Assembly (NCBI RefSeq): GCF_043290135.1
Contig: NC_134710.1
Coordinates: 12,105,321-12,169,320 of the forward strand
Origin: Rhipicephalus microplus
Lineage: Eukaryota > Arthropoda > Arachnida > Ixodida > Ixodidae
Direction of reading: 5' to 3'
DNA: 64,000 bases
Part shown: piece by piece, positions 15,601 through 30,600 of the stretch
Numbering within the stretch: the stretch's first letter is position 1
How the letters are laid out: each line of letters starts with the position of its first letter
Program-made: the position numbers and the translations under genes
The notes under the pieces: generated by a model
What the model saw: the letters and a program-made list of their open reading frames with translations, nothing else
The model's database searches: none
What the model was told of the DNA's origin: nothing

Positions 15601-18600
15601 AATTGTGGCGTCGGTGAGTCGAGGGTTTCAGTGAAACTCGTATTATTGATCTTAAGTTGTTGTAAAACTGTCTAGTGTGGCAATGCAACAAACGTCTTGA
15701 TTGCGCTTGTGAAACTTCTTGATCACAAATCTCTTATGATAACTACATTCGTCATTCAAGTAATGCAAATTTCATTTATCACTCTGGTTAATTCATTTTC
15801 TTGGTTAATTCATTTTCTGTATGACCATGCTGCCCCACATCTGACCTTTAACTCCACAGAACATAGTTCAGGGATGTAAAGTGTCAAGTTCAGTCTTCCT
15901 TGGTCACCACATGCCACATTTTAGTTGTTCCCATTTTAGAGCACCTGCTATTATAGCTAATGCAGATACTTCTGTGCGTGTACTACACCGAACTGGACAG
16001 TGTGGGAAGTGGCTCATTCTGCTATAGTTCAATCGCCCCTCATCATGGCCTCCTCTATCTCTTATCCCCTTGAGGAATGGCAAGCTACAAACCCGCTTTC
16101 CAGGTTGACCTCTCCCCCTTCTTTTCATTAAACACCGTCTTCTTCTTATTCTTGGTTATAAAAATGTCTGAGGTAACTCAAACAGTAAAAATTGCATTAA
16201 TGGCTGTGGTGTTCACAACACAGCCTACACAGATTTAGTTTTACAAAAATTCGTTGATCTCACATTACTTACACAATTTGTTACAAGCTGGTACAGATAC
16301 AGCAGAAAGCCACTGAACTTTTCTTTATCACTCTTTTTTTAAATGAGTATGTTTTTCTGTGTAAGTGAAATGAAATGGAAAACTTGCTAACGTCATGTTG
16401 TTGCATGTCATTTCATGCAAGGTAGTGTATTTTTCCTTACTCAGACAAATTTTAGGAAAGGGCCACATTTCTTTAAAAAAAAATCATGGACCATCTCCCC
16501 GAAGGGAACCCTGATGGGTTGCGAAGCAGCAGCGGTGCACTCGGCATTCACCCAGTTGAAACGGGTGTTGATGCGTGTGCTGGAAGAGCAGTTTAAGCGA
16601 AACTTGGTGTAGCGTTTACTTAAGTAAACGTTTGTTTGAAACTCAAAAACACGGGAGGCGGGTTGGCTTTTGTGTAAGTTTTATCACAGATAAACGAACT
16701 GAAAGAGTGTTTTCACTCAACGTGTGGTTGAGTGTTGCGGGTGGTGGAGAGGGTGAAGTGAGAGAGAAGTGTGTTGTGGGCGGGCGGAGGAGCCGGCAGC
16801 TGCGGCGAGCATGTTGTGGGTGAGGGAGAGAGTGATGGCGGAGTGCACCTGTGAGGAAGTGTTCGAGGGTAGCGCCACGTCAACGTTCAGCTGAAACCCT
16901 CGGCCGTGTGGGACCCCTGGCAAAGTACTTTAAGTTACAAACTTGAAAAAATACAAAATAGAGCTGCAAGGTTTGTCCTAAGCCGGTACTCAAGAAATGA
17001 CAGTTGCACCAGTATGAAAAATGAACTAGGGTGGGAATTACTCTCATCGCGTCGAAAGAAACTGCAGCTAAAGCTCCTGTACCAAATATTTCATGGTAAA
17101 ACCGGCATTCGAAAAGAAAAGTACCTTCACAGTTCTCATTATATCTCTTCACGAAATGATCATTGTTTCAAGATTTTAGAGTACCGTACCAGATCTAATT
17201 TGTATGCTAATTCATTTTTTGTTCGTTCCATTAGAGAATGGAATCACTTATCAAATGAACAAGTGTGCTGTATTAATGAAGATGTGTTTTTCTCGACATT
17301 GTAACACCCCTGCTGCAGCGCCTTCGGGCTAAGCGGGGTAATCATTGAATAAAGAATAAAGGGAACGCGTTGCGGCGTGTTCATACAACGTTACACACGT
17401 GAGCCAAAGTGCTGCTTCGCATCTAAAAAGAAGAGCGTTTGGCTAAGAAATACACTACCGGAGGTCAATACTGCTACAGAACCATATATATACTAAGGCT
17501 TATGCTATGTATCGGGATAAATGCTTGGGTGTGTTCGGTGTAGTATGTGAACTGAGGGGAAAGGGTCCTCCTGTGTGCCCTGCAATGTCCCATACCACAG
17601 TGCTTGCCCTCTTTCAGAGCTCACACATAAGCATTACAGTTTTATATGAAGTTTGGCTAGAGATACTCTGTAAAAAACTGGTCATGATTTGCAAACACTT
17701 CATTATGCACTATCCTAATTTGGGCTGTCATTGCCATACATACAGCTGTGGGCAGTTCAACCACTTAACCATTGTTACCCACACTATCTTTCGCTATAAA
17801 TTCCATATTTTTACTTCAGGATTAGTTTTGCTGAGGTTTAATTGTATTTAGATAAGTTTTGTGATCATAAGTTGCATATCAACTGTTAAAATTGGGTGTG
17901 CATTCATCTTTAGCGTAGTGTAGACTTTTCATTGTCATATGGAAAATTATTTTTAACTTGGAGGCTATAAAATATGAGTGCCTGTTCAATATGGGGGTGT
18001 GTAAAAAATATGGGTTTCTTCAGAGGCTGCAGAGTAAGACAATCATAATGTGCTTCTCTGTGCATATTAATAGTGACAGGTGCGGTTTGAATTTGCTTGT
18101 CATGCATAGTCATATTCATTAGAATTGTTATTGAGGTGTTTTATGATTAGATAAGATTAATGTAAGTTTGTTCGTGCAAATTGTATCATTTTGAATTATC
18201 GGAATTCCACTGTATCATGTTTTTTGCATTAAGCATATGATTTTCTGCGCTTTTTTAAACGCCTTCATTGATGCAATGACAGCCTTGACCTTATCTATAA
18301 AAACTATGGCTAATATAGGGAAAAGCATGAGGCCTTTTCTGGTATTTTTCAAATATTGTTGCTACCTGAAAAGTGTGGCCTCCTGAGCAATTGGGTTGTT
18401 GGCAGTGCTGGTGCCATTGGGGTACACTGCTTTTATTCTGACAGCTTTCCCTTCCTTTACAGACTTGCTAGAAGTAGCCCCATTTTTCCAGTGCTAGCTG
18501 AGGCCTTGCAGTGTCGTTGATGGTGATTTTGTGATGCACGGAGAGTAACCTGTGGCTTGCCTTGATCAGGTCGCCCATTGTTCTTCATACAGGACAGCAT

Positions 18601-21600
18601 GGGCTGTTCCCGACCCGTATTGTTCTGATGCTTGTCTCTAGGGGACGGGATTACATGGCATGATTGATCATGATATTGTGTAAGCCCATTGTGTCTGTAG
18701 TTTTTTACTCTCTGTGCATAATTGATCTTAAAAGCAAAACATGTTGACGTGTGGACCTCCTTCAGATAACATTAACGCTCCTTGGGTGTTTAAGCAGGGG
18801 TGAAGCACGAGTGTTATTTATGACAAAGTGCGGGTTGTGTATACCATCTAATATACAATTTTTTTTCGGTCTGTCAATCTGTCGAGCAGTTTATGCAGGG
18901 ATTGTTCACCATGGCTTCATTATGGGCAGCATTACCTGGCAAAGTTAATTATGTTTAATAACACTTATTTGTAAGTATACATGTAGTCTCATCAGTAGAG
19001 ATTAACCTTTTTTCTGATACAGTTTATTTGTGCAAGAAATTTTAGGTAATAAATGGCAGTGTGTCTCATAGTCATTCATTGTACGTTTAGTTACCATCTA
19101 GTATCGTATTTATAGCCGTTTTTCTTTCTGTGCTCGTGATGTCACTTAATGGGCATCTATGTCAGCCAAACTCTGCGTGTAGTTGGAGAGTCAGTACAAG
19201 GATGTTCCACACGTTTATGCTATTTATTTGCTTTCACTTGCATTGAGTCACCACACTGCGAATAAGTAGAAGATTTAGCTTTCTGCTAGGTATCTTTTGT
19301 TGCTGAAAGGAAGTTTTGCCATTAAAAGCTTCTCTAACTATTGTGCCATTTGCTCTCTTTTTATAATGGCTGTCCACCTTAAAAAGGAAGTGTTAGAGGG
19401 AACATTCTCTGAAAGCATGGAAGGCATTTAGTACGAATATTCCAGCTTTGAAATGTGCACTGCTGTGAAATAGGCTATCAAGGCATTCATAATAAATGAG
19501 CATAAGGCATAGAAGTCAAGTAACATCTGCATGATAGAGGGCATATAAATTTGCTGATTGCCTTGGTAATGCATAATGTGAGCTACAGCACTGTCGCAAG
19601 AAATATTTTTAAAAAGAGGCTTTTCTTTTTCTAATTCACTTTTTTTCCACTTTGTGGTGTCTTTTCTTTTTTTCAAATTTGATGCCTCTGTAGGCAAATA
19701 TGCACTACATTAAAGAAAGAAATAAGCTTCAGTCATGACAGACATGAATAGATCAACAAAAGATGCAGGCTATAAGTGTGAAGCCCGAGCTATTTTTATA
19801 TATGCACAAAGCATAATTTATGTGAAATAGTTGGCTCTGCTGAGATGCTGCTGTTGCTGCTGCTCTGAGGTGTGTCTGTTTTGAAGTGCTCATGTGTGCC
19901 TCAAACAGAGAGGGTATTTTGAGAATAACTATTTAACTATTTGAGGCAGCATTGTGTGTCAATAGCCTTGTGCTACATGCTTGCCTTTCATTACCCCAAG
20001 ATATTTTTACCTCTCTTGGTGTGCACTTTCACAGGTTAGTAGTGAATTGATTCTGCCTTGTTTTTGTAAATAGCGTGTCATGTCTGCAGACTCGCTTATA
20101 CGATTAAAGAACTACTAATTTTAGAAGCATGAAATGAGGAGCAGCTGCTATAATTTTCAATAAACAAAATATGCTGGTCGCCAGCATTCATTAGTGTACT
20201 CTTTTGTAATTATTCATATTTCATGCCGTTGACCTTCTTCTTTGGAAACTACATATATGCTTATTATTCACCTAAAGGACATTATTTCCCAGATCTATTG
20301 AGGGGTAAAAGCCTTCTACAAAGGCTTGCAGTTTCTAACTCAGGTGTCAAAGTGCAGTAATAGTTTTGTGCAAGCAAATGCAAGCACTAGCAGACTATAA
20401 CTCTTTTTATTTAGTTGTCCTCATCACTTCCTCTGCCTTTATTTTTTGTTATCAGATTGAAGCTGTTGATGATAGTCACGAATGAATGCCACATGTTCTT
20501 TGCCGGCCCTATATCAAATGCCCACTGAGTGTGCACTCAAGCATGGTTCAGCTAGCATACTTGTTGAAAAGCATTTGCAAACATCAACACTTGTAAAACC
20601 TAAATTTGTAATTCCTCATGTTTCAGGCTTATCGTTTTTGTGGAAAACATTTTTTAATGATTGAATAGCCTTTGCAGCTGTTACACTAAATGTACCCCAA
20701 TCCGGAGAATCAACCAGATACACCAGCACAGGAGAGATGATATATTTGTACTATGCAAAAAGGGGACACAATACAGTGCATCTGTTCTGTCCTCTCATCT
20801 GTCTTTGTTGATGCACTGTGCACTGTGCAAACATGTTGATGCTCAATCACCAAGTAGCTCTAGTTACCATTCGATGTGAAAGACCAAACATCTGCGGTTA
20901 GAGTGCTCATTTTTGTGCAAAACAGGTCATGTTCGAAACCAGTTAGGTGGTGCTTACGAAGTAGTCACAGGTACAAGTATACTTGTGATTAGTGCAAGCA
21001 AGATAGGTTGTGACTTTTATTTTAAAAAAAAAAGGTGGCATGAAAATAGCGGTACTATACTCAACCCTGGCACTTTTCCCAAGTTTGTTATATCTGAATG
21101 AATGCAACTTTATTGAACTGGCCTATAGAACTGCACGTAGGGGTTTGTTAAGCTGGCTGACTACTTTACAGGTGTGCAAATAGTGGAGTTTTTCAGCAAA
21201 TGTAGTTTGAATTAATAAATGGCATCATTATGCTGTAGACATCTAGATGTAAAAGTCACAATTTTCTAGACTATTCCCAAAATGGGACATACAGTAAACC
21301 GTGGTTATGGCTTTATAAATGGGCCAGTAGAAAGGTCCGACATAGCTGTAATTCAATGAAGTGGGCGTGCCATTGTTGTGTCAATCGTGGGTTAGCAAAA
21401 CCTGTGGAGCTCACTCGGACTCACTCATGAAATACAATTGGCACTTTTACGCACTCGGACTCGGGCTCACCAAAATTTTCGTAAGCCAGACTCACTCGGA
21501 CTCCCGCTCTCGAAACTTTTTTTTAAACCAAGCTCACTCTGATTCAACATCGCCAAAATATGACTGATTTTACTGTAATTTTTTGACTGAATTTACTGTA

Positions 21601-24600
21601 AATATGATTTTACTGAAAGCGTATGAGATGACCCGGTGTTCAGGCTGACATTAACAGTCATTAACGAGTCGCTACCACTGGACATTTCGATGAAAATCTC
21701 AAGTCCATGCTGAGATTGGGATAGAGCAAGAGGCAAGGCAACAGTAGCTCAGGTAAAAGGAAAATAAAGAAAAGGAAAATGGTGCAGGTTTCACTGCACA
21801 TTTTACATTCTCTTCCTTTGCTTGAAGACAAACTACTCAACGAGACTAACTAGATAATACAACTAAATATTTGATACTAATGTCTTCAATACACAAAAGT
21901 TCATGACAAGGCACTTTCCGAGTCATAAAGAGCTGTATTTATCTTCGCTGACAGTCTTGGTTCAGTCTTAAGCTCATGCCAGTATCTTTCCGAAGGGCTT
22001 AACAGGGCCATACTGTGGGCCAGCTGTCCTTCACACAGGCTTCTATTTCTGCCTATAACCTTCGTGTCCTTGACCTATTGATTGCAGCAAGGTGGTATGG
22101 GAGACAAACGCATGACTGCATCAATTAGCACTTATCATTGACAAGTGCCACTGCAACTTACGGCAATGCAATCTCTGGAAAATGGCACTTTGTACTATGG
22201 ACAATTGATGAGCCATACAGATATGGAGCCAGAAATAGTTTTTATCATGCTTGCCCCCCCCCCCCCCCCCTCCAGGTTTCATTGTATAAATGAAATATTT
22301 GCGTACTTGCCACCCCATCAGATTTGTTTAGGAAACTCCAGAATTTTGAGCGATTCTTCCAATTGTACGGGCATGGGCATAAAGCTACTAGAAAACAACG
22401 CCAGTGCCACCTTGAAAAGAAAATTACACTAGATATCAGTTCTACAGGTTTGTAATCGCATGTTGAATGCTGAAGTCACTTTCACTGCAGTACACGGGTG
22501 TCATGCAGAAGAGCGTTTAAAGTGTGGCAAGGGCATACAAGTTGTAACAAGACACAGCAGACTGTGTCTTGTTAACTGTTCATGCATACATGCACTGCCT
22601 AATTACAAGTAGCAGTATGACTGCTGATGTATACAAACCTTACTGGAACTAATTTGTTTATGACATTTCTGTTGCCCACCAAATTGTAGTGCTGGCAGCG
22701 GCCACGTTGAGGCCGCTGCCAGTGCTGACCTGGAATCGGGTATCGACACGATTCGCGGCGATCTTTGCTTGACAAGCTCCGCGTTATATGCAATGTATTT
22801 GTCAGTCCCGGCCGTGCTGTTAGAGCTCAGGAACACCAACTATGCACCTCGGGTTGCTGACGTTTGGCGAGTGAATCGTTGCTTTCAGCTGCAGCAAGCC
22901 CCACGGTAGGAATAGCCCCGGCCTCGAGAAGAGGCCTAGTACTGCCAGTGAAACCCAACTGGTTCGCCAACACAGACTTTACCCTGTAGCAGCTCGCCGC
23001 AAAGTGAAGGGAGCAAATGTGGCTGTTCTTCACAGGCGTCCAGTCCCTCTGTCCATCGGCACAGCGCGTACGAAGTCAACCCACTGGCTGCCTTTAGGTT
23101 CGTGGCTTGCAAATGCATGAAATCCCACGCACTTTCCGCTTTTTTCGTGCCTCGACGTGCAGGTTCTCACTACGCAGTGGTTCCCCGACATTCTGGCATC
23201 TATTATCGCCCTGAATGATCGTAGTCACACGCAGTGGAGCACAACGCAAATCTGTCGATGCGACACAATGAATCGCATGCACACTTTAACACAGCAAGGA
23301 GAGCCACTAGTGAGAGCATGGCCGGGAGTCGGCTACAAACACACTCTGAGATTGTCGACATCATCGTTACTAGCGTATCGTCACTCAGGAAGGTATTTGT
23401 GGAATGCATCACACCGAACATGTAGCACTAGTGTCAATGTCGTAGGGCAGTGTATTTTTAGTTTTTTCTCCTTAGCTTTTATACACTGTTTGACGTTGAA
23501 ATAAAATAACTTCGACGCAACGGACGCCATTCAAATTTGGCCGAGAAGACCTATGCATACCAAGTTATTGAATGATGGGCACATCTCGATCTTGAAATTT
23601 GATGTCTGTGCTCTTTTAAGCTTTGCCTAGGGTATAGAGCTGGTGTGGCCATGCAGCCACAGCGTGACAGCAGGCTGGAGTGCCACACTCATTGTGATGC
23701 CAGTTCTCGGAAGAATGTGGTATCTTGCGCCATAAAACTACTGGGCTTTGCGTAACGTATGTGGCCACGTGTGCCAGGATGCATGCGGTTCACCAGCTTG
23801 CCACAATCTGGTGGGCTGCATGCACCTTGGTGCCATGTGTCAGAAGAGTATGAAAACTTGGCATCGCACAACTATTTACCTGATCACTGCTCCATTTAAA
23901 AGCACGCATGCTAGGTGCTGGCACTTAAAAGAGCTAGTGTATGGTGCCCAATCTGCCCTTGGAACGTTGCTGTTGTAACATGTTTATAAAGTTACAGTCT
24001 AGAAATTATGAAAGCTTCATTGCTTGGTGAGCAAACAAACACTGGAAGAACTGTGAGGCAATGTACTTTCTAACTTGGTTAGACTGCTGCCATGGTGTGT
24101 AATGTAGTCCTGTAAGAAGGGGACGACTGCAAAAGATTTTCCTGGATGCCTGTAGAAGATGCCCATATTGCCTCATCTTAATGCCAGGTTGTCTCGTTTG
24201 AAGTGCCAGAATAACTGCTCTCTAGGTCGCTTGAAGGCTGGGCACTAAAATGCTTAAAACATTGCAGCACCCCTCCTTCATTCTCATGTCTTTTTTAGTG
24301 ACAAATATATGCGTTTAGCAGAACCCTTGGGGTTCATTCACAGCGAGCATGAGGTGGTTTCATTGGTCAGCTGCTGCCTCACAAGCCACCTGACGCCCTC
24401 TGGCAAAAAGAGTGTTCCGCACTCGGTGCCTTTGGTAGGAGCAGAATTGGCCAATGAGCTCCCAGGGATTACAGATACAGAAGCACATGACAAAGTGGAC
24501 GGGGAAGCACCTTCCATGGTAGTTCAGGTAGTAGAGCTTTAGGTATGTAAGTAAACTCTCAGTAAACGGAAATCTGTTATACGGAACTACTGCTTAAAAG

Positions 24601-27600
24601 GAACTATTGCCTCTGTAATGCTTGGTTTCGGGCTTGTATTCTGCACCCATTTTCCCCTCTCAGTAAACAGAACTCCTGCTAAATAAAACATATTTTTCTG
24701 GTCCCATCAGGTTACGTTTACTGAGAGTCTATTCGTAGGTTGTTGGCCTAGACCCCAACCTCGAAAAAGGTCATGTTTTGCCCACTTTTCATTTCAATAT
24801 ATGTTATGGAGACATATATTGATAAACACGACATTTCCTATATCTCCGCATGGCACCTAAGTTTTGGGAGAGGACTCACTTTAGCCTCTTACAAAGCTTG
24901 CTAACTTTTTAGATTAAGCTGGCTGCTGGATCGGTAGCATCTTTCATAAGTGCAGCTCTTACCCTTGATTTTCTGACTCTTGGCTTGCACAGCACTTCTT
25001 ATGTAATCGTTATGTTAACCCTTTTCCTATCGAAAATGAGCTGAACTTATCCGCATGGTATGTATACCACAGAAGATTAGCTAGTCTGTGTCAATAGAAG
25101 CATTTGGGGGTGCCGCAGTTAAGCTATTGTGGTGCATTCTGCTGAGTTCTTTTTTACTTGAATAGGTGGTGCAGTAACAAATTTTTTTTTTTTTAACTTG
25201 CTCAGAACATGCATTCTGGTTGAGAAAGGACTTGACACTGGTAACCAGAATCTGAAGAGGGCATCCTCCTTTTTTTAGGCATGGTGCGAGTGTGCCAGCA
25301 ACAGTTCTATTTAGAAGTTTTGTGGAATGTGTGGGATATCAATTTTGCAAGTATGGCAGCAACTACGCAGAGCATCACATTTTATATAAACCATCAAATT
25401 TGGACGATGGCTGTGGCTCGACCGATATATCTACAGTGAATGTCGATAGATGTAAACAAAACCTATACTGGTGCTTCCAAAGCATTTTATTTAAGGGTCG
25501 AAGCACCTTAAGACTTAGCTTGTCTGTCCATGGTGTCCCTTGTCATAGCTATAGTTGAAACGCACGTGTGGAACAAAAAAAAAGCTTTAACAATAACAAT
25601 AGCCTAATATCAAATGGAATGATATAAAACACCACAACAAACCCTTTATACTAGTATGTGACTTCAATGTGGACATTATGAACCTTAGAACCTAGCTTTG
25701 TGGTTGGTTGACTTTTGTGTCACTTTATGTCACTCAATTTACATTATATCAGGCAATGCTTGGGTAACTTATGTGAGACACACACACACAAAAAAGGTTT
25801 CACATAGACTTATTATCAATCATAATTGTGATGGAACAATATAAAACATGTACAAAACAGTCTTTTACTAGTTCGCGACTTCAACATAGACATTATGGAC
25901 CTTAGGACCTAGCTTCGCCCACTCGTCATGATTCACTGCGTTCAGATGCATAGATTTTCTTGTTTTTCATGGACCCGCTTGAGCCAGCGCTTTATTATTT
26001 TATTTTTAATTTCAAGGTGATTTTTTTGTGTGCTGATGACCAGGGAGACTAGGGCATGTTCGCTGGTGCACTACAGCAAAGCAAGTCCTTTTCTACTTGT
26101 GTCTTGTGAACAAACCACTTTTAAATGGTTTTTCTGACTGGTTTCAAAGTATGTACAATCAAATAGGCTAACTTAACTATTTTTGTATCGTTTTCCTCCA
26201 AGCAACTAGGTAGGGAGAGGATTAATCACCTGATTTTACGCTGGATGTCTCGGGCATAAGTCCTGCAAAAATATTCATCGAAAATGACGTTAATACTAGG
26301 AAGAGCATTGTGTAAGTTTCATTGTACATCTATGATCAACAGTACATGCACCCAAAGTACAGCAGGGGAAAAAAGATTTTCAAGCAACTTTGACAGAGAA
26401 CTAAAAATTCGCAAATGCTTTGTGAGGGCTTCAATGCCAAATCTTTGCATCCAAGCTACATGACTGTGCGCTGAAAAAAAGAACCCTCTTCCGGAGCCAG
26501 TTTCCCCATTGCGCCCATGAGCACCCAGAGTTCATTAGCAAAAATCATTTTGGCATGTTTGAGAGTCACAAATTCTCAGTAATTTATGCCATGCCAAGTG
26601 CTTGTAAGCTACACAATGAGAAAAATCTCCAGATTCCTCTTTCCAGAACCCCTGGATCACTTACTTTTTTGGTCACAAATATGCACTGCAAACTCATAAT
26701 TCAAATTTTAAAAAATCTTTATTTCTAACACTAATTTCTCATGCAAGGCTTTTTACCAAGTAATCGAAAACTTCTGTGCCAGCCTAATGTATGTAGCTTG
26801 TAGATAAAATAATTAAAAAGGATCAAAGCTAATCTACTTTGAAGTTACAGATAAATTTTATGCATTTGCATGTCACCTAGCTCAGTTTTATGATGTAGGA
26901 AAAGAAAATTAAAGCATAAGGCCTGTGTTATTATCAAGGTTGATACGCTTTACTACACACACAGTGGTGTTTGGAATAGTGTTCTTTACTCTAACCACAT
27001 CCATATTTGAGCCTAAAACTTCAGCATATCTGCTTGGGATACAGGTCAGTAACAGCTATATGTGGTAACGATTCATTTCCACGGAGTCACCTTTTCGCTC
27101 GCTACTGGCTAGCAGAATATGTGACAGGTATTCCACTAGAAACCCTGCGCTCTCTGGCGGCTCCGAGTCCTGCTGGTTTTAATGTCAAAGGTCAATGTGC
27201 TGCAAGTCAACAATGTTGTGGTGCTGTAACTTTAGAGACCTGCTGTTGTGGGACTTGGTTGACTACGCTTGAATAATTTGTGAACTGGAGTATTGGGTGT
27301 ACTGAAACTGAGTTAAGGTATTTTACTGATCAGTTATTTAAAATTCAAGCATTTGCAAACCTCTGTTTCCATCATTTTTGCACATTTCAGTCCAATAGGG
27401 GTCACTACACCTCTGTGTAGTGGCTAATGGGTCTGTTAATATTTTTGTTTATAATGGTGTATTTGTTACTGCGAAACATTGGGGGACTTAGCCTGCCCAA
27501 ACTATGATGGGACCTGGCTAATGCAATTTTTTTGATTAGGTGCAGGATGAACCCGTGGCATGGTAAGAAAAACTGGTCCTGCTTCTCGGTGGTGTTGGCA

Positions 27601-30600
27601 GTCACTCAAGTCCTCTTCATCAGTTGTTTTGGCTTTTCTCATACTGCTCTCTTGGTCTGTGTAGGTAATGTCAGCAGTGTGCAGATTTATGGTTGCATTA
27701 CAAAGAATACTTGTGTCATTGTGGAAGCATGCTGCTGATAAAGTAGTTGCTAGTTCGTGCAGAAATATGGTAAGTGTGCATCGTGTATGTTAGCAGCATC
27801 TATTAAGTTCAAAGCTATTTTGGGTGTTGTTTTTTGGAATTATTCAATTGGAATGCTACGTATAACTGTATTTACAAAGCTCATATCTATGTACACTTTA
27901 TTCACTAGCCAATCAGATGTTGAAGCCTTAGACTATTGCTTCTGCTGAGGAGCCTGCTCCTCTTTGGTGTTTCGACTTACTTTCTTCAGATTGTAAGTGT
28001 GAGGCACATTGCGGACATCTGTACATCTATAATAGGGACCACTGTGACAACATTGATATCATGCTCTATAAGCAGCAGCCCCATTGCACACTCTGGAATT
28101 TGTGCTGCTGTGCTTGCGACTTGTCTTTGTATAGTTGTTTTATTTTGTATTACGCTAGTATCGAAGTGTGTAGCAGCAGCAGCAGCAACAGTGGAACTTA
28201 TGATAGTACTGGGTATAGTTTTTTAATGTTATGTATTTATATGTTTTTTGTAAAAAGACTTGATAGCTTGTTTTTCCTGTTATGATTGATAACACAGCGC
28301 ATGAGAATGTGCCCAGTGAATGAGGGAGAGCGGTCATGTAGATTGCTAAGTTTGTTGATTATGGTCTGACAGTCTTACTTGTGCAGTTTGTATACAAAGT
28401 TCAGCAGCTTGCTTTCTGACTATTAACATTTATTTACAAACCAGGTAACTATCTCTCTGGCTAAACATGCAAGTTTGCATCAAGCAGGGGCCACTATTGG
28501 GCTCTCAACAAATGATTAGTTTAGAAAGGACACCGAAGCTTAATTTAGTATGCTCATTTGTAGATGTTCTGCTTGTATAATTTCAATTCACATCAGGACA
28601 GTTTGAATTCAACCACTTGTTTACACATAGGTTTTAGAGTTGTGACGTTGGCATTTGCACTTGAAAGGTAAAAGGAGAAGCATGAAATGCAATGCATTAA
28701 ACCTAAACTACAGTGGAATTTATTTCACCTAGGCTAAATTCTTGAAGTAGTGTACACTCAAACCTCATTATAACGAAGTTGTATCTCACACAAACATAAG
28801 TGCATTATATTTGAAAGTTCCTTATAAAGGTGATTGATTCATTGATATGTGGGGTTTAACGTCCCAAAACCTTCATATGATTGTGAGAGACGCCGTAGTG
28901 GAGGGATCCGGAAATTTTGACCACCTGGGGCTCTTAAACGTGCACCCAAATCTGAGCACACGGACCTACAACATTTCCGCCTCCATCGGAAATGCAGCCG
29001 CCGCAGCCAGGATTCGATCCGGCGACCTGCAGGTCAGCAGCCGAGCACCTTAGCCACTAGACCACCGCGGCGAGGTGTTTTAAGCGTGTATTCCTAACAC
29101 TATATATATTACAAGACTGTTCTTCATTTATTTTATCGTAACCAATATTTCATTATATCCAGGTTCGTTGTGTCGAGGTTTGAGTGTATATGGCTTGACA
29201 AAATAGCACAGATGGTAAGCATATCATAGCAGCTTTTCAATGGCCTCTCAGTCGACAATGCATGTATCGAAACAGTAGTTATGGAGCATGGCTGCTGTAT
29301 CTGCGACCTAGGGTCCCAGGTTTGGTTCCGGCTGCGGTGGTCGCATTGTGATGGAGGCGAAATGTTTAAGGCCCATGTTCTGTGCACGTTAGAAAAACAC
29401 CAGGTGGTCAAATTTTCTTTAGCCCTCTCAATCATATCATGATCTTTAAATGTGAAAGCATAGATAATATTATTAGTGATAGTATTAGTTAAGTTAGTAT
29501 TATTATTACTATTATGCACTCAAGTCCTTGGAGTGTCTCAAAACACAGTAGGCAGTTATTATAATGTAAGGGGGTGGTGTCGAAGAAGCCGTACGCTGTT
29601 AATCACTCCTCACAAGTAATGGGAGCATTTAATTGTAGTTTCGTAAATGGCTTTTCTGAAATTTATTTTTCAAAATTTTGGCAATGCTTCCTAAAGTTTG
29701 AATTCTGAGCAGTGGCGTTTGTATGTCGATGATGTCTTCATGATACCGAAACCCCCTTTTATGGCACCTGTATTCATTACAGCAGCAGATTGCAAAGGCC
29801 TAGAACTTTGTGTATTGGAATTTTTCAGTTTTTGGTGAAAAAAAAGTTGGTGCACTGGCGACAACTGCAATGGTGCACCTTTTGCTGAGAAAGACCCCTG
29901 CGCTCTACAAATCCAGTTATTGCAATTATGCGCATGCAACAAAGTATGGCACTGACGGAAGCCCAAATATAATGTTAATTTGGTCGCAAGATATTGCTAT
30001 TTGCTACAATAGCACGAGAGTACTTGTACAAGCAGAAATGTGGGAGCTATCACATAAGGCTTAAATATACTAGCATCATGTCATGAATTGGCACTCCTTA
30101 GGCATTGTTTCAACCTGTAACCAGCAGGTATATGTATGCATATTTTTTCTTCACAAGGGAATGCATTTAATTTTAATGTATTGCCATCAGTTCACTGGGT
30201 AGCATTCCTATGTGCTGTAACTCAAGATTTCAGGCACTAGAAAAGGAACTTGAAATTGCTGAATAGCACAGAGGTCTTGCATTGACGGTGGCGCAGTGGC
30301 CTATAAGTTTTCCATGTTAAAACATTGTTTAGAATGACCAAAACAAAGGAACATGAGCAGTTTTATGAAAATGGGGCATCAGCACCCATTTGGTTTTCTG
30401 CTTTCTCTTTTTTTTTTTGTCATGATCTTGAAGAGAATCAAAACAGCTGTTGAATGCATTTAGAGCATGGCATTTTGCAACCATCCAGAAAATTTTTTGT
30501 CTTGAAAATTCAATATGCAAAGTTAGTGCACTAGCCACATTTGTCTGTTTATGTTCGTCCAAGCTGGGATTTCTGCATTCTCTTTTTATGCTGATTTGTA

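Noticed and set aside
28160..28190. CRISPR-like or coding triplet repeat (AGC)n
   Set aside because: It is a short simple-sequence run in a eukaryotic intron with no spacer structure.
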